Assembly (NCBI RefSeq): GCF_900166625.1
Contig: NZ_LT800499.1
Location: 2,335,731-2,399,730, forward strand
Length of the DNA stretch: 64,000 nt
From: Halobacillus massiliensis
Lineage (GTDB): Bacteria > Bacillota > Bacilli > Bacillales > Halobacillaceae
Direction of reading: 5' to 3'
The notes under the pieces were generated by a model. It did no database searches, was not told the DNA's origin, and saw nothing but the letters and a program-made list of their open reading frames with translations. Position 1 is the stretch's first letter, and the number at the start of each line of letters is the position of its first letter. The position numbers were made by a program, and so were the translations under genes. This document shows, piece after piece, positions 38,063-49,002 of this stretch.

Positions 38063-39460
38063 TTACAGTATAAATCTGCTTAAATCCTTGTTTTTCACAA
38101 TAGTAGATAATTTACTTTCAACATATTGAGGCGTTATTTCAATGGTTCCCATTTTAATGTCAGGAGCTTCAAACGAGAGATCTTCCAGCAGTTTCTCTAA
38201 AATAGTGTGTAATCTTCTCGCTCCGATATTGTCAGTTTCCTGATTAACCTCATAAGCAATCTCTGCGATTCTTGTAATAGCATCGTCAGAAAATTCAACC
38301 TTTATACCTTCCGTTTCCAATAAAGCTTTATATTGTTTTAAAAGGGCATTGGAAGGTTCGATCAAAATACTTCTGAAATCTTCAATGGACAGCTTGTTAA
38401 GCTCTACACGGATCGGGAAGCGTCCCTGCAGTTCGGGGATTAGATCAGAAGGTTTAGCCATATGAAAAGCACCAGCTGCAATAAACAGGATATGATCTGT
38501 AGAGACTGGGCCGTGTTTTGTAACGATAGTGGATCCTTCAATAATTGGAAGGATATCGCGCTGTACCCCTTCTCTTGAAACGTTACCCTGATTTTCGCCT
38601 TTTGCAGCAATTTTATCAATTTCATCAATGAAAATCATGCCGGACTGTTCCACCTTTTCAACAGCTTCCTGGCCGATTTCATCCATATCTACCAGCTTCT
38701 GAGCTTCTTCCTGAGTAAGAACCTTACGGGCATCTTTCACTGTCAGCTTACGTTTTTTCTTTTTCTTTGGCATAAACTGGCTGAAGGCATCCTGCATATT
38801 CATCCCCATTTGTTCCATACCTGCACCTTGCAGCATGTCGAACATAGAGGACTGGTTTTCCTCGACCTCCACTGTTACCATCCGATCTTCGAGCTCACCC
38901 AATTCAAGCTGGTGACGGATCCTGCTCCGTTTTGTTTCAATTTCAGAATCCTCTTCCCGATCATCGTTGGATGTATCTGTTTGACCAGACTGCTGGAACA
39001 GCATTTCAAATGGATTTTTCATATTATTGGCTTGTTTTTTCTTTGAAGGAACAAGCAGCTTAACGAGACGTTTATTCGCCTGATCCTCGGCTCTTTCCTT
39101 AACGGCTTCCATCTTCTCTTCTTTCACCATTCGAACAGCCATTTCTACTAAGTCTCGGACCATAGATTCGACGTCTCTGCCAACATACCCTACTTCTGTA
39201 AACTTGGTGGCCTCTACTTTCACAAAAGGGGCTCCTACAAGCTTCGCCAGACGACGGGCTACTTCTGTTTTACCTACACCCGTAGGGCCTATCATCAAAA
39301 TATTTTTAGGTACTACTTCGTTTTTTAAGTCATCGGTCAGCTGCATTCTCCGGTAGCGGTTCCGTAAGGCTACGGCTACTGAACGTTTTGCATCTGTCTG
39401 TCCGATAATATATTGATCCAAACGCTGAACGATCTGTTTAGGCGTTAATTGAATAGACAC
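38063..39460 (-). CDS. hslU: ATP-dependent protease ATPase subunit HslU (ClpY)
   Basis: The AAA+ unfoldase partner of HslV. The 465-residue protein has Walker A GPTGVGKT at 58-65, an I-domain, Walker B ([10 protein letters not shown]) and the C-terminal sensor 2 region with [20 protein letters not shown]. It starts 13 bp after hslV. Confidence 0.97.
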   Translation of the reverse strand: MSIQLTPKQIVQRLDQYIIGQTDAKRSVAVALRNRYRRMQLTDDLKNEVVPKNILMIGPTGVGKTEVARRLAKLVGAPFVKVEATKFTEVGYVGRDVESMVRDLVEMAVRMVKEEKMEAVKERAEDQANKRLVKLLVPSKKKQANNMKNPFEMLFQQSGQTDTSNDDREEDSEIETKRSRIRHQLELGELEDRMVTVEVEENQSSMFDMLQGAGMEQMGMNMQDAFSQFMPKKKKKRKLTVKDARKVLTQEEAQKLVDMDEIGQEAVEKVEQSGMIFIDEIDKIAAKGENQGNVSREGVQRDILPIIEGSTIVTKHGPVSTDHILFIAAGAFHMAKPSDLIPELQGRFPIRVELNKLSIEDFRSILIEPSNALLKQYKALLETEGIKVEFSDDAITRIAEIAYEVNQETDNIGARRLHTILEKLLEDLSFEAPDIKMGTIEITPQYVESKLSTIVKNKDLSRFIL

Positions 39461-39473
39461 GAAGGCATCCTCC

Positions 39474-40019
39474 TTATTCGAGTACCTCTAGAGTAATTTG
39501 GTTATTTGTAAACACACAGATTTCACCCGCTATTTCCAGGGCAGCATTCGCAATTTCCGGAGCAGTTTTATCAGGAGAATACCTTTTTAAGGCACGCCCT
39601 GCACTGAGAGCATAATTTCCTCCAGATCCGATGGAGAGAATACCATCATCCGGTTCTATTACTTCCCCAGTTCCAGAGACGAGAAACATTTTGTCTTTAT
39701 TCATAACTATAAGCATAGCTTCAAGCTTTCTTAAAACTTGATCACTGCGCCATTCTTTTGCTAATTCAACTGCTGCTCTGGCAAGATTTCCATCAAACGC
39801 TTCAAGTTTTCCTTCGAATTTTTCAAATAACGTGAAGGCGTCAGCTACAGAACCGGCAAAACCGGCGAGTACTTTATCATTGAATAGGCGGCGCACTTTA
39901 ACGGCTTTGTGCTTCATAACGACTTGATTGCCAAGGGTCACCTGGCCGTCGCCGCTCATCGCACACTGACCGTTATGCTGTACGGCAAAAATAGTTGTTG
40001 CATGAAATTGCTGGTTCAT
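39474..40019 (-). CDS. hslV: ATP-dependent protease peptidase subunit HslV (ClpQ/CodW)
   Basis: The proteasome-like peptidase of the HslUV complex. The 181-residue protein has [38 protein letters not shown] and [14 protein letters not shown]. It begins [11 protein letters not shown]. The B. subtilis enzyme, as I recall, uses an N-terminal serine right after the initiator Met; here position 2 is Asn and the conserved threonines are at 8-9. Either the first residues are removed or catalysis differs. The start is well supported by GAGGTG at five bases. Confidence 0.95.
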   Translation of the reverse strand: MNQQFHATTIFAVQHNGQCAMSGDGQVTLGNQVVMKHKAVKVRRLFNDKVLAGFAGSVADAFTLFEKFEGKLEAFDGNLARAAVELAKEWRSDQVLRKLEAMLIVMNKDKMFLVSGTGEVIEPDDGILSIGSGGNYALSAGRALKRYSPDKTAPEIANAALEIAGEICVFTNNQITLEVLE

Positions 40020-40028
40020 TTAAACACC

Positions 40029-40940
40029 TCATTCTTTATTGGCACGCGGATGACTGTTCATATATACATTTCGCAGTCTGTCTTTTGTAACGTGGGTATA
40101 AATTTGAGTCGAAGATAAATGTTCATGCCCTAACAATTCCTGTACAGAGCGTAAATCTGCTCCCTCATTGATTAAGTGGGTAGCAAATGTATGCCGTAGT
40201 TTGTGGGGATGTATATTAACTGTAAGGGCGGCTTCCTCAACCATTTTATTTAAAATACCTCGAATCCCTCTTGCTGTAATACCATTTCCTCTAGCATTAA
40301 GAAAAATTTTATCTGTTTCTTTGCTGCTTTTGGCCTGAAGAACATACCTGCCATCTTCTATATAGCGAATCAAAGCATCCTTAGCAAATTCGCCAAAAGG
40401 TACATAGCGTTCTTTTCTTCCCTTGCCGCGGACAAGCACCGTCGTTAAAGATAAATCTAAATCTTTTTTTTCAAGTCCAACGCACTCGCTTACACGCATA
40501 CCCGTAGCATACAAAATTTCTAAAATCGCCTGATTTCTTTGCCCAAGGGGTGTCTTTAAATCACTTACTGTAAAAAGCTTCTTCAGCTCTTCCTCATAAA
40601 AAAACTGCGGGATCGGCTGCGACTGTTTAGGAAGATGAATGCGTAGAAAAGGATTATTCTTTACGACTTCTTCCCGTTCAAGAAAACGATAAAAACTTCT
40701 TAAGCATGACAGCCTCTTTGAGACAGATCTTCTTGATAAGTTCTGCTCATAAAGACCAGACAAGTAGATTCTAATCACTGAATCATCAAGCTCTTCTAAG
40801 TGCTCAAGACCTTCTTTGTCCATAAATATGAATAAGTTTTCAATTTCATCGCTGTATTGACTTATGGTCAAGGGTGATGCATTTTTTTCAATCTGCAAGT
40901 ATTCAATAAAAAGCTGTTTCAGCTTTTTTCCATTGTTCAT
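40029..40940 (-). CDS. xerC: Tyrosine recombinase XerC (CodV)
   Basis: It resolves chromosome dimers at dif with XerD. The 303-residue protein has an N-terminal SAM-like domain and a C-terminal catalytic domain with Arg in ATGMRVSEC, HKLRHTFATHL and HEHLSSTQIYTHV (nucleophile Tyr). In B. subtilis trmFO (gid) lies between topA and this gene; here that 260-bp gap contains no gene. Confidence 0.95.
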   Translation of the reverse strand: MNNGKKLKQLFIEYLQIEKNASPLTISQYSDEIENLFIFMDKEGLEHLEELDDSVIRIYLSGLYEQNLSRRSVSKRLSCLRSFYRFLEREEVVKNNPFLRIHLPKQSQPIPQFFYEEELKKLFTVSDLKTPLGQRNQAILEILYATGMRVSECVGLEKKDLDLSLTTVLVRGKGRKERYVPFGEFAKDALIRYIEDGRYVLQAKSSKETDKIFLNARGNGITARGIRGILNKMVEEAALTVNIHPHKLRHTFATHLINEGADLRSVQELLGHEHLSSTQIYTHVTKDRLRNVYMNSHPRANKE

Positions 40941-41089
40941 AATTCACCTCGCAAAGCGTTTAAATTTTATCACACTACACCCTAATATAACAACGAATTT
41001 AATAAAATTGTAACAAAATTCTGAATTGTTCATAGTCTGTCCTTATAGTATACGGCTGTATCTGTAAAATATAAACATGGAAATTTACT

Positions 41090-41115
41090 GTCAAGTAAAT
41101 TTCCTTACCAAACGG
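41090..41115. repeat. Inverted repeat in the xerC-topA gap
   Basis: GGAAATTTACT-GTCA-AGTAAATTTCC is a perfect 11-bp inverted repeat in the space where trmFO is found in relatives. It has no T-run on either side. Role unknown; it could be a scar or a regulatory site for xerC. Confidence 0.4.
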
Positions 41116-41161
41116 TAATTATAGCTTTACCTTTATCAACTGTCAAACAATTTCTTTAAAA

Positions 41162-41200
41162 AAGTCCTATGGCCGGCTCAGTTAGCCGGCCATAGGACTT
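41162..41200 (-). terminator. topA terminator
   Basis: A very strong hairpin AAGTCCTATGGCCGGCT/AGCCGGCCATAGGACTT followed by TTTTTT on the minus strand, directly after the topA stop. Confidence 0.93.
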
Positions 41201-43282
41201 TTATGACTGCTGTTCTTCCTTATAATCACATTCTGTACACTGAATCTGTGTACCTTTTTTATTTTTCTTTTCAACAAGCAGTGAACTGCACTTAGGACAT
41301 GGGCGGGTAATCGGTTTATCCCAAGAGATGAAATCACACTCTGGATAACGCTCACACCCAAAGAATTTCCGGTTTTTCTTACTTTTTCTTTCAACAACTT
41401 CTCCTTCTTTACATTTTGGACAAGTCACTTCGATTTTCTTTAAGATCGGCTTCGTGTTTCGACACTCCGGAAAGTTAGAGCAAGCTAGGAATTTACCGTA
41501 TCTCCCCATTTTATAGACCATTTCATGACCACAGTTTTCACAGTCAATGCCAGCAGGTTCATCTTTAATTTCTACATTTTCCATTTCTTTTTCTGCTTTT
41601 TGCAAGCGAGGCTCAAAGCCCTGGTAAAAGTCTGAAATAATGGAAACCCAGTTTTGTTTTCCTTCTTCAATGGAATCGAGTTCATCTTCCATTTCCTTTG
41701 TAAAATCTACATCTATTATTTCAGGGAAATACTCTTTTAGCTGCTCAAGAACGATTTCTCCGAGTTCTGTAGGAACAAAACGTTTGTTATCAAGTGCTAC
41801 ATAACCACGCCTCTGAATCGTGTCAAGGGTCGGTGCATAAGTAGAAGGCCTTCCTATCCCTAGCTCTTCCAATGTCCTTACAAGCCTTGCTTCCGTATAT
41901 CGTGGAGGCGGTTGAGTAAAGTGCTGGTTGGGCTTAATTGCTTCTGCTTTAACTTTCATTCCTTCTTCAAGGTTAGGTAGCAGCTTATCGGTTTCCTTTT
42001 TCTGATCGTCGCTGCCTTCGATGTAAACCTTCATAAACCCTTTAAATTTCACCTTAGAGCCTGTAGCACGAAATTCTACGCCCTCGTTATAGAGATGGAC
42101 GGTCATCGTATCGAGCACAGCTGGAGCCATTTGACTTGAAATAAACCGATCCCAGATCAATTTATATAGGCGGTACTGGTCTCTTGATAACGCAGACTTC
42201 ATAGACTTAGGATCTCTGTTTGCCCCAGTAGGACGGATGGCTTCGTGTGCATCCTGAGCTCCACTGTTTTTTCCTTTACCATTACTTTTCTCGGAAGCTA
42301 AAAACTCTTTACCAAAGTTTTCTTCAATATAATTCTTTGCTTCTTCTTTAGCCGTATTGGACAGCCTTGTTGAATCAGTACGCATATAGGTAATTAAACC
42401 TGTAATGCCTTGTTTTCCTTTAAGGTCAATACCTTCATAAAGCTGCTGGGCGACCATCATTGTTTTCTTCGCCCTGAAGTTCAGCTTACGAGCGGCTTCC
42501 TGCTGCAGGGAGGAGGTAGTAAATGGAAGTGAAGGATTACGTCTTCTCTCCCGTTTATATACTTTCTCAATGGTAAATTGATTACCTTTTATTTTTTCTT
42601 GAATCTTCTTTACATCATCTTCTGATTTAAGCTCTGCCTTTTTCCCGTCCACTCCGTAAAAGAAACCTTCAAATGGTTCTTTACCTTTTAGGAATTCAGC
42701 GTCAATCGTCCAGTATTCTTCCGGCTTGAAGTTTTTTATTTCATTTTCACGGTCGACAATAATTTTCACAGCTACAGACTGGACTCTCCCTGCACTCAAC
42801 CCTTTTTTTACTTTTTTCCATAGGATCGGACTGATATTGTAGCCGACAAGCCGGTCAAGTACTCTCCGAGCCTGCTGGGCATCCACTAGATCAACATCGA
42901 TTGATCTGGGCTGTTTGAAAGAGTTCTTTATCGCATCTTTAGTAATTTCATTAAAAACGACACGGCAGTCAGACTTATCGTCAATTTCCAGACTATGAGC
43001 CAAATGCCACGCAATAGCTTCCCCTTCACGGTCGGGGTCGGCCGCAAGGTATACTTTTTTTGCTTTTTTTGCTGCTGATTTAAGTTCTTTTAAGACGGGA
43101 CCTTTCCCCCGTATAGTTATATATTTTGGTTCAAATTCATTTTCCACATCGACACCCATCTGACTTCTAGGTAAGTCTCTGATGTGTCCTAATGATGCTT
43201 TAACTTTGTATTTCTTTCCAAGGTATCGTTCAATCGTTTTAGCTTTAGCAGGTGATTCAACGATTACTAGATAATCTGCCAT
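41201..43282 (-). CDS. topA: DNA topoisomerase I
   Basis: A type IA enzyme that relaxes negative supercoils. The start at 43282 ([15 protein letters not shown]) has GGGAGG seven bases upstream and gives 693 residues. It has the Toprim domain ([15 protein letters not shown]), the active-site Tyr in [12 protein letters not shown], and three C-terminal Cys4 zinc ribbons beginning [16 protein letters not shown] and CPKCSSLL. It lies between dprA and xerC. Confidence 0.97.
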   Translation of the reverse strand: MADYLVIVESPAKAKTIERYLGKKYKVKASLGHIRDLPRSQMGVDVENEFEPKYITIRGKGPVLKELKSAAKKAKKVYLAADPDREGEAIAWHLAHSLEIDDKSDCRVVFNEITKDAIKNSFKQPRSIDVDLVDAQQARRVLDRLVGYNISPILWKKVKKGLSAGRVQSVAVKIIVDRENEIKNFKPEEYWTIDAEFLKGKEPFEGFFYGVDGKKAELKSEDDVKKIQEKIKGNQFTIEKVYKRERRRNPSLPFTTSSLQQEAARKLNFRAKKTMMVAQQLYEGIDLKGKQGITGLITYMRTDSTRLSNTAKEEAKNYIEENFGKEFLASEKSNGKGKNSGAQDAHEAIRPTGANRDPKSMKSALSRDQYRLYKLIWDRFISSQMAPAVLDTMTVHLYNEGVEFRATGSKVKFKGFMKVYIEGSDDQKKETDKLLPNLEEGMKVKAEAIKPNQHFTQPPPRYTEARLVRTLEELGIGRPSTYAPTLDTIQRRGYVALDNKRFVPTELGEIVLEQLKEYFPEIIDVDFTKEMEDELDSIEEGKQNWVSIISDFYQGFEPRLQKAEKEMENVEIKDEPAGIDCENCGHEMVYKMGRYGKFLACSNFPECRNTKPILKKIEVTCPKCKEGEVVERKSKKNRKFFGCERYPECDFISWDKPITRPCPKCSSLLVEKKNKKGTQIQCTECDYKEEQQS

Positions 43283-43447
43283 GTAGTTTCCTCCCATAGA
43301 GGTATTTCTGTATTATATATATATCACAAATCTTCCCTATTATTAAATATAATGAAACCGTTTGTCAAACAAAGCTTAGTAATTGTGATGAAAATTTATG
43401 CCTCAGATGTGTGATTTATCACTCTCTTCAGCCAATTTCTAATATTT

Positions 43448-44314
43448 TCAGTAATAATCTTGAAGAATATCCTGATAGTCTTTTACGAGCTGAGCTCCCT
43501 GCTGAATAATGTGGTGGCAGCCTTCACTTGTCGGTAAACCGATAGGTCCTGGTACTGCATATACATTCCTCCCTTGCTCTAACGCCTGGTCTACTGTTAT
43601 GAGCGAGCCACTTCTCATTCTGGCCTCAATGACGAGTGTTGATTCAGTAAGCCCTGAAATAATTCGATTCCTTTCAGGAAAATGATACTTTCTCGGGGGG
43701 CGATCTGGAGGGTACTCACTGATCAGCAGTTGGTGTTCAGCTAACCTATTATAAAGGGATGGATTGTTCTTCGGGTAAGGAAAATGGAATCCCGAGCCTA
43801 GTACTGCAATGGTTGACCCGCCATAATCCAACGCGAGCTGATGAGCCTTTTGGTCAACACCGGAGGCCATTCCGCTGACTATTAAAAAATGGGCTTTTAT
43901 TAGAGGAGGAAGCAGTCTTTCCATCGAAGAATAAGCATAATCAGAAGGTGTCCGCGTTCCTACTACACTAAGCGTTAAAGAATGAGAAAGCAAATTCTGA
44001 TTACCTTTTGTATATAGTACAAAGGGCGGATCGGGAATATGACGAAGAGACTGAGGAAATTGTTTATCGAAGAAAGTAATTGTAGAATTTCCTTTATTTA
44101 TTTTGTCGAGTTTCTTCATTATATTGTCATCTTTAATCAGCTGTAAAATAGATTGGGATCTTTTATAAGGGATAGATAAAGCTGAGGACAAATCTGTGGG
44201 ACTGAGCTGGAAGAGATGTGTAAGGAGATCTTCTTTCATCATTTTCCTGATTACCGGTCTTGTAACAAATGGATTTTGACTTAATATAAGTAAAGCATCA
44301 CGTTTCGACAGCAT
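43448..44314 (-). CDS. dprA: DNA-processing protein DprA (Smf)
   Basis: It loads RecA on incoming single-stranded DNA in transformation. The 288-residue protein has the Rossmann-like DprA core: LSVVGTRTPSDYAYSSMERL, IVSGMASGVDQKAHQLAL, AVLGSGFHFPYPKNN, PERNRIISGL and the nearby EARMRSGSLITVDQALEQGR. The gene is full length, so it says nothing of competence loss. It follows sucD downstream of a terminator. Confidence 0.95.
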   Translation of the reverse strand: MLSKRDALLILSQNPFVTRPVIRKMMKEDLLTHLFQLSPTDLSSALSIPYKRSQSILQLIKDDNIMKKLDKINKGNSTITFFDKQFPQSLRHIPDPPFVLYTKGNQNLLSHSLTLSVVGTRTPSDYAYSSMERLLPPLIKAHFLIVSGMASGVDQKAHQLALDYGGSTIAVLGSGFHFPYPKNNPSLYNRLAEHQLLISEYPPDRPPRKYHFPERNRIISGLTESTLVIEARMRSGSLITVDQALEQGRNVYAVPGPIGLPTSEGCHHIIQQGAQLVKDYQDILQDYY

Positions 44315-44377
44315 ATATCATCCTCTTTCTTTGTTATTTAGTTGGTATGAAATCGTATAGATTTTAAACTTAGGAAA

Positions 44378-44407
44378 AAACCGTGTCCATTTAAACAGAC
44401 ACGGTTT
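44378..44407 (-). terminator. sucD terminator
   Basis: AAACCGTGTC/GACACGGTTT stem with a 10-base loop followed by TTTTCC on the minus strand, just past the sucD stop. Confidence 0.88.
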
Positions 44408-44414
44408 CATTTAT

Positions 44415-45317
44415 TTAGTGAGTTTTACATTTATCAAAAAGATTTTCCTTTTTAAGGACGTCAATAAGTGTTTCACCCATGACAGAAGGAGTTTCAGCAA
44501 CTTCTATGCCACACTCGTTCATTACACGGATTTTCTCATCAGCCGTTCCTTTACCACCGGAGATAATAGCCCCCGCATGTCCCATTCGCTTTCCAGGAGG
44601 AGCTGTACGTCCACCGATGAAGCCTACTACTGGCTTATTCATATTGGCCTTCACCCATTCAGCAGCTTCTTCTTCTGCTGTTCCGCCAATTTCACCAATC
44701 ATAATAACTGCTTCAGTTTCGTCATCTTCATTAAAAGCTTTTAATACATCGATAAAATCAGTACCGTTTACAGGATCACCGCCAATACCTACTGCTGTAG
44801 ATTGACCAAGCCCTGCTTCAGAAAGCTGGTGAACAGCTTCATAAGTTAAGGTTCCGGAACGGGAAACCACTCCAACATGGCCTTTCTTGTGAATATAGCC
44901 AGGCATAATACCAATCTTACATTCGTCCGGTGTAATAACTCCCGGACAGTTCGGTCCTACAAGGCGTGTCTTCTTGCCTTCCATATAACGTTTTACTTTA
45001 ACCATATCAAGTACTGGAATATGTTCTGTAATACAGATAGCAAGATCAAGTTCTGCATCTGTTGCTTCCAGGATAGCATCAGCAGCAAACGGTGCAGGTA
45101 CGTAAATTACAGAAGCTGTAGCTCCTGTTTTTTCTACGGCTTCAGCAACTGTATTAAAAACAGGGATTCCTTCAACTTCTGTCCCGCCTTTACCAGGGGT
45201 TACCCCGCCGACGATTTGAGTACCATATTCAACCATTTGTTTTGTATGGAATAAAGCTGTTGAACCCGTAATACCCTGTACGATTACTTTAGTATCTTTA
45301 TTAATATAAACGCTCAT
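44415..45317 (-). CDS. sucD: Succinyl-CoA ligase alpha subunit
   Basis: It forms succinyl-CoA synthetase with SucC in the TCA cycle. The 300-residue protein has the CoA-binding domain ([20 protein letters not shown]), [10 protein letters not shown] and the phosphohistidine loop [20 protein letters not shown]. It follows sucC by 16 bp. Confidence 0.97.
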   Translation of the reverse strand: MSVYINKDTKVIVQGITGSTALFHTKQMVEYGTQIVGGVTPGKGGTEVEGIPVFNTVAEAVEKTGATASVIYVPAPFAADAILEATDAELDLAICITEHIPVLDMVKVKRYMEGKKTRLVGPNCPGVITPDECKIGIMPGYIHKKGHVGVVSRSGTLTYEAVHQLSEAGLGQSTAVGIGGDPVNGTDFIDVLKAFNEDDETEAVIMIGEIGGTAEEEAAEWVKANMNKPVVGFIGGRTAPPGKRMGHAGAIISGGKGTADEKIRVMNECGIEVAETPSVMGETLIDVLKKENLFDKCKTH

Positions 45318-45333
45318 TCGATTCCCCGCCTTT

Positions 45334-46494
45334 CTACTTCACTAATTCTACGATTTTTTGTGCACCGGCAGCCATGGAGTCTGCTGATGTGATATTCAGA
45401 CCAGACTCATCAAGAATTTTTTTGCCTGCTTCAACATTTGTACCTTCAAGACGAACAACAAGCGGCAGAGTCAAACCGATCTGCTTAGTTGCTTCTACAA
45501 CACCTTCTGCAATTACGTCACACTTCATAATTCCGCCAAAGATGTTAACGAAGATACCTTTCACATTTTCATCAGACAGAATGATTTTGAAAGCTTCTGT
45601 AACTTTTTCCGTAGTCGCTCCGCCTCCCACGTCAAGGAAGTTAGCTGGATCGCCGCTGTAGTGCTTAATCGTATCCATCGTAGCCATTGCGAGTCCGGCA
45701 CCATTAACCATACAGCCGATGTTACCGTCTAAAGCAATATAGCTAAGGTCATACTTAGATGCTTCAATTTCTTTTGGATCTTCTTCATCTAAATCACGAA
45801 GTTCAGCCACGTCTTTTTGACGGTATAGAGCATTATCATCAAAGTTCAGCTTGGAATCTAAGGCTAAAACATCTCCGTCTCCAGTCGTTACAAGCGGGTT
45901 AATCTCAGCAATAGAGCAGTCTTTTTGTACAAATACTTCATAAAGGCCAAGCATGAATTTTACAGCTTTTCCGATCTGCTCTTTTGGAATGTTAATGTTA
46001 AATGCTAAACGGCGCGCCTGGAATCCTGTTAAACCGACAACAGGGTCGATTTCTTCCTTGAAGATTTTTTCAGGAGTTTCAGCTGCTACCTCTTCAATTT
46101 CTGTTCCACCTTCTTCAGAAGCCATCATTGTTACTCGGCTTGTTGCACGGTCAAGTACTAGACCTACATAGTACTCACTTTTAATGTCACAGCCTTCTTC
46201 AATGAGTAAGCGCTTTACTTCTTTTCCTTCTGGTCCAGTCTGATGGGTAACGAGTGTTTTGCCCAGGATCTCATCCGCGTATGTACGCACTTCGTCAAGA
46301 TTTTTTGCAATCTTAACTCCTCCAGCCTTTCCTCGTCCGCCGGCATGGATTTGCGCTTTTACGACAGTGACACTGCTGTTCAGTTTCTCAGCTGCTTCAA
46401 CAGCTTCATCTACTGAATATGCCACATAGCCTTTTGGCACTGGAACGCCAAAATCGCTCATAATTTGTTTCCCTTGGTATTCATGAATGTTCAT
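45334..46494 (-). CDS. sucC: Succinyl-CoA ligase [ADP-forming] beta subunit
   Basis: The nucleotide-binding subunit of succinyl-CoA synthetase. The 386-residue protein has an ATP-grasp domain ([37 protein letters not shown]) and the ligase domain with [14 protein letters not shown] and [18 protein letters not shown]. It is the first gene of sucCD with a sigma-A-like promoter just upstream. Confidence 0.97.
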   Translation of the reverse strand: MNIHEYQGKQIMSDFGVPVPKGYVAYSVDEAVEAAEKLNSSVTVVKAQIHAGGRGKAGGVKIAKNLDEVRTYADEILGKTLVTHQTGPEGKEVKRLLIEEGCDIKSEYYVGLVLDRATSRVTMMASEEGGTEIEEVAAETPEKIFKEEIDPVVGLTGFQARRLAFNINIPKEQIGKAVKFMLGLYEVFVQKDCSIAEINPLVTTGDGDVLALDSKLNFDDNALYRQKDVAELRDLDEEDPKEIEASKYDLSYIALDGNIGCMVNGAGLAMATMDTIKHYSGDPANFLDVGGGATTEKVTEAFKIILSDENVKGIFVNIFGGIMKCDVIAEGVVEATKQIGLTLPLVVRLEGTNVEAGKKILDESGLNITSADSMAAGAQKIVELVK

Positions 46495-46530
46495 CTTTCA
46501 TCCTCCCATCAAAATTCACTGCACTCCCAT

Positions 46531-46558
46531 TGTATAAAAAAAACCCGTAAATTGTCCA
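46531..46558 (-). promoter_or_regulatory. Likely sucCD promoter
   Basis: TGGACA (46553-46558), 16 bases, TATACA (46531-46536) on the minus strand, about 35 bp before the sucC ATG. TACAAT two bases further on is an alternative -10. The 230-bp rnhB-sucC gap otherwise lacks ylqG and ylqH, which occupy it in B. subtilis. Confidence 0.5.
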
Positions 46559-46722
46559 CAGTAACCGTGCTTCTTGTCGAAAAATTCAAAATAGTTAACC
46601 GTAATAATATTATGTAAACACAGAAGACGGTGTACAGCAGGTTTTCCTGCCCCACGTGTTTTACCAGCCAGTCCAGTACTGTCCTGACTGATAACATTGA
46701 GAAATGTTTTGCTTTCATCGAA

Positions 46723-47487
46723 CTAAATGGAAGACCTTTCCTTTACAGGTGAAAATGTTTTACGATGTTGCGGGGTGGCTCCATACTTATCAAGGGCATT
46801 TAAATGATGTTTAGTCCCATAGCCTTGGTTGCTTTCAAACCCGTAATGTGGGTATTTATCTCCAATGTTTTTCATCATGCGGTCACGTGTAACTTTTGCA
46901 ATAATGCTGGCTGCTGCTATAGAAACACTTTTCTGATCACCTTTTATGACTGATTCTTCTGAACAACCTGCATTAATTTTCATAGCATCAATTAAAAGAT
47001 GGTCAGGGTTTACATTAAGATTTTCTACGGCAAGACGCATCGCCCTTTTAGCCGCTTGATAAATATTCAGGCGATCAATTTCATCACTAGATACAATACC
47101 TACTCCAACCTCAGCCTGTTCCCTTATGTATTCATAAAATAATTCTCTTTTTTGCTTAGAGAGAAGTTTTGAATCATTTAATTCTTCTAAATAGAAGTTT
47201 TCTGGCAACACAGCTGCAGCCGCTACGACAGGACCTGCAAGCGGTCCTCTGCCGGCTTCATCAATCCCCGCTATTATCGTTTTACCATTATTCCTTGCTG
47301 TATTTTCGTAAGCTTTCATCTCTTCGAATTTACTCTTCAGCTCTGCCTTATGTATCGCTTTCTGATCATACTGATCAAGCAGATGCTGAACCCCTTTTCG
47401 CTTATCACTTCTAAGGCCTGAAATTTCATCAGCTGTAAAATCTCCGCTGTCTAGAAGAAGTTTAATTTGCTTTATAGTATAAACCAC
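46723..47487 (-). CDS. rnhB: Ribonuclease HII
   Basis: It removes ribonucleotides from DNA. The 254-residue protein has an N-terminal substrate-binding extension and the catalytic motifs IAGIDEAGRGPLAGPVVAAA, LNDSKLLSKQKR, DHLLIDAM and SIIAKVTRDRMM. I choose the GTG at 47487 because GGAGGGG precedes it by six bases; the ATG at 47502 overlaps this site. Confidence 0.95.
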   Translation of the reverse strand: MVYTIKQIKLLLDSGDFTADEISGLRSDKRKGVQHLLDQYDQKAIHKAELKSKFEEMKAYENTARNNGKTIIAGIDEAGRGPLAGPVVAAAAVLPENFYLEELNDSKLLSKQKRELFYEYIREQAEVGVGIVSSDEIDRLNIYQAAKRAMRLAVENLNVNPDHLLIDAMKINAGCSEESVIKGDQKSVSIAAASIIAKVTRDRMMKNIGDKYPHYGFESNQGYGTKHHLNALDKYGATPQHRKTFSPVKERSSI

Positions 47488-47540
47488 TGTGGACCCCTCC
47501 ATTTTTTATTCTATCTGACAACCCAATGTAGTAACAAAAC

Positions 47541-47577
47541 AAAAACGCAACCGGGAAACCTCCCCATTGCGCTTTTT
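47541..47577 (-). terminator. rbgA terminator
   Basis: An imperfect hairpin between AAAAAGCGCAATGGGGAGG and CCCGGTTGCGTTTTTG on the minus strand, overlapping the rbgA stop codon. Confidence 0.75.
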
Positions 47578-48418
47578 ATTCCGGCTGGTCAAAGCTGATT
47601 CTCCCAATTTTTCCTGAACGGAGATCCTGTAATATAACATCTGAAGTCTTATCGAAATTAACAACTCCTCCGCTCTCCAGACAGCCTCGTTTTTTGCCGA
47701 TCGCTTCAAAAGCTGCCATTATATCATTCACTTCCAGAAGATCATAGCGGCTCTCAAGAAATTTCGGATAATAGTTTGCTAAATAATCCAAAATATAAGC
47801 AGCAACATCTTCCTTAGGGAGAATCGTATCTTTTATCGTTCCAATAGCTGCCAGACGGTAGCCAATTTCTTCTTCCTCAAATTTTGGCCAAAGAATACCA
47901 GGTGTGTCGAGCAGTTCAAAATCTTTCTTCACTTTGATCCACTGCTGTTTCTTTGTAACACCGGGACGATCTCCAGTAATTGCTGTCTTCTTATTAGCCA
48001 GTCGATTAATTAACGTGGATTTCCCTACATTTGGTATTCCCAGGATCATCGCCCTTAAGGCACGCGGACGAACACCTTTTGCCATCATTTTCTCAATCTT
48101 GCTTTTGCCCAGTTCTTTGGCCAAGGATACGACCTGCTGGACATCCTTACTATCGTTTGCTTCAATAGCAAGCGCATGAGTACCTTGTTCTTTGTAATGA
48201 TTCAGCCATTGTTCAGTAATATTTGGATCTGCCAGATCCTTTTTCATCAGAACCACCATTTTGGGTTTACTCTGCAGCAGCTGATGCAATACCGGGTTTT
48301 CTGAAGAAACCGGAGCACGGGCATCTACAAGCTCAATTACAAAATCAACGAGCTTCACCTTTTCTTCAGCTTCCCGCTTTGCTTTAGCCATATGTCCAGG
48401 ATACCATTGTATTGTCAT
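47576..48418 (-). CDS. rbgA: Ribosome biogenesis GTPase RbgA (YlqF)
   Basis: A circularly permuted GTPase needed for late 50S assembly. The G4-like [12 protein letters not shown] precedes G1 ([19 protein letters not shown]) and G3 ([10 protein letters not shown]), the order typical of the family, with a C-terminal RNA-binding domain. The 280-residue protein sits between the signal peptidase gene and rnhB as in B. subtilis. Confidence 0.97.
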   Translation of the reverse strand: MTIQWYPGHMAKAKREAEEKVKLVDFVIELVDARAPVSSENPVLHQLLQSKPKMVVLMKKDLADPNITEQWLNHYKEQGTHALAIEANDSKDVQQVVSLAKELGKSKIEKMMAKGVRPRALRAMILGIPNVGKSTLINRLANKKTAITGDRPGVTKKQQWIKVKKDFELLDTPGILWPKFEEEEIGYRLAAIGTIKDTILPKEDVAAYILDYLANYYPKFLESRYDLLEVNDIMAAFEAIGKKRGCLESGGVVNFDKTSDVILQDLRSGKIGRISFDQPE

Positions 48419-48434
48419 GAATAACTCTCCTTTT

Positions 48435-48983
48435 TTAATCAGTGAGGCCGACTCTGTCTAATGGCCAGTAAGTAAACAGTGCTTCTCCAACCAGCTGATC
48501 ATAGGAAACCATTCCAATCGAACGACTGTCTGTGGAATTGTCACGGTTGTCCCCGAGCACCAACACATATCCTTCTGGTACAGTAGAGTGCCCTCCCGGA
48601 AGCTCTTCAATCGTAAAATCATCTGTTAAATCCTGGCCTGATGGTATTGCCTGTTTCTGTTCTTCAAGGTAAGGCTCTTCCACCGGTTCACCATTAATAT
48701 ACAACTGATCATTCTGCACGGCTACACTCTCACCCGGCAGACCGATTACCCGCTTAATATAATCCTGTTGATTATTAGCGTGGAAAACCGTTATATCAAA
48801 TCGATCCGGTTCTCCGACAGTATAATTAATCTTACTTACAATTAAGTGCTGTCCATTATGTAAGGTTGGCAGCATGGACGGACCTTCCACAATCACCGGA
48901 GCAAATAAAAAAACACGCACAATAACCGCCAAAACCGCCGCAATCGCGAACGCCTTAATCCACTCAAACCATTGCTTCTTCAT
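48435..48983 (-). CDS. sipS: Type I signal peptidase
   Basis: A membrane serine protease removing signal peptides from secreted proteins. From the ATG at 48983 (AAAAGGAGAAG upstream) it is 182 residues: a short cytoplasmic N-terminus, one transmembrane helix ([17 protein letters not shown]), the serine motif EGPSMLPTL, the lysine motif [13 protein letters not shown] and [11 protein letters not shown]. The open frame extends 60 residues upstream through repeat DNA and is rejected. The name follows its place between rplS and rbgA; any Bacillus Sip paralogue is possible. Confidence 0.93.
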   Translation of the reverse strand: MKKQWFEWIKAFAIAAVLAVIVRVFLFAPVIVEGPSMLPTLHNGQHLIVSKINYTVGEPDRFDITVFHANNQQDYIKRVIGLPGESVAVQNDQLYINGEPVEEPYLEEQKQAIPSGQDLTDDFTIEELPGGHSTVPEGYVLVLGDNRDNSTDSRSIGMVSYDQLVGEALFTYWPLDRVGLTD

Positions 48984-49002
48984 AAACTCTTCTCCTTTTA
49001 TA

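Noticed and set aside
46509-46718. 69-residue open frame between rnhB and sucC
   Set aside because: No ribosome site, no recognisable family, and it covers the likely sucC promoter; it could be a ylqG scrap but nothing supports that.
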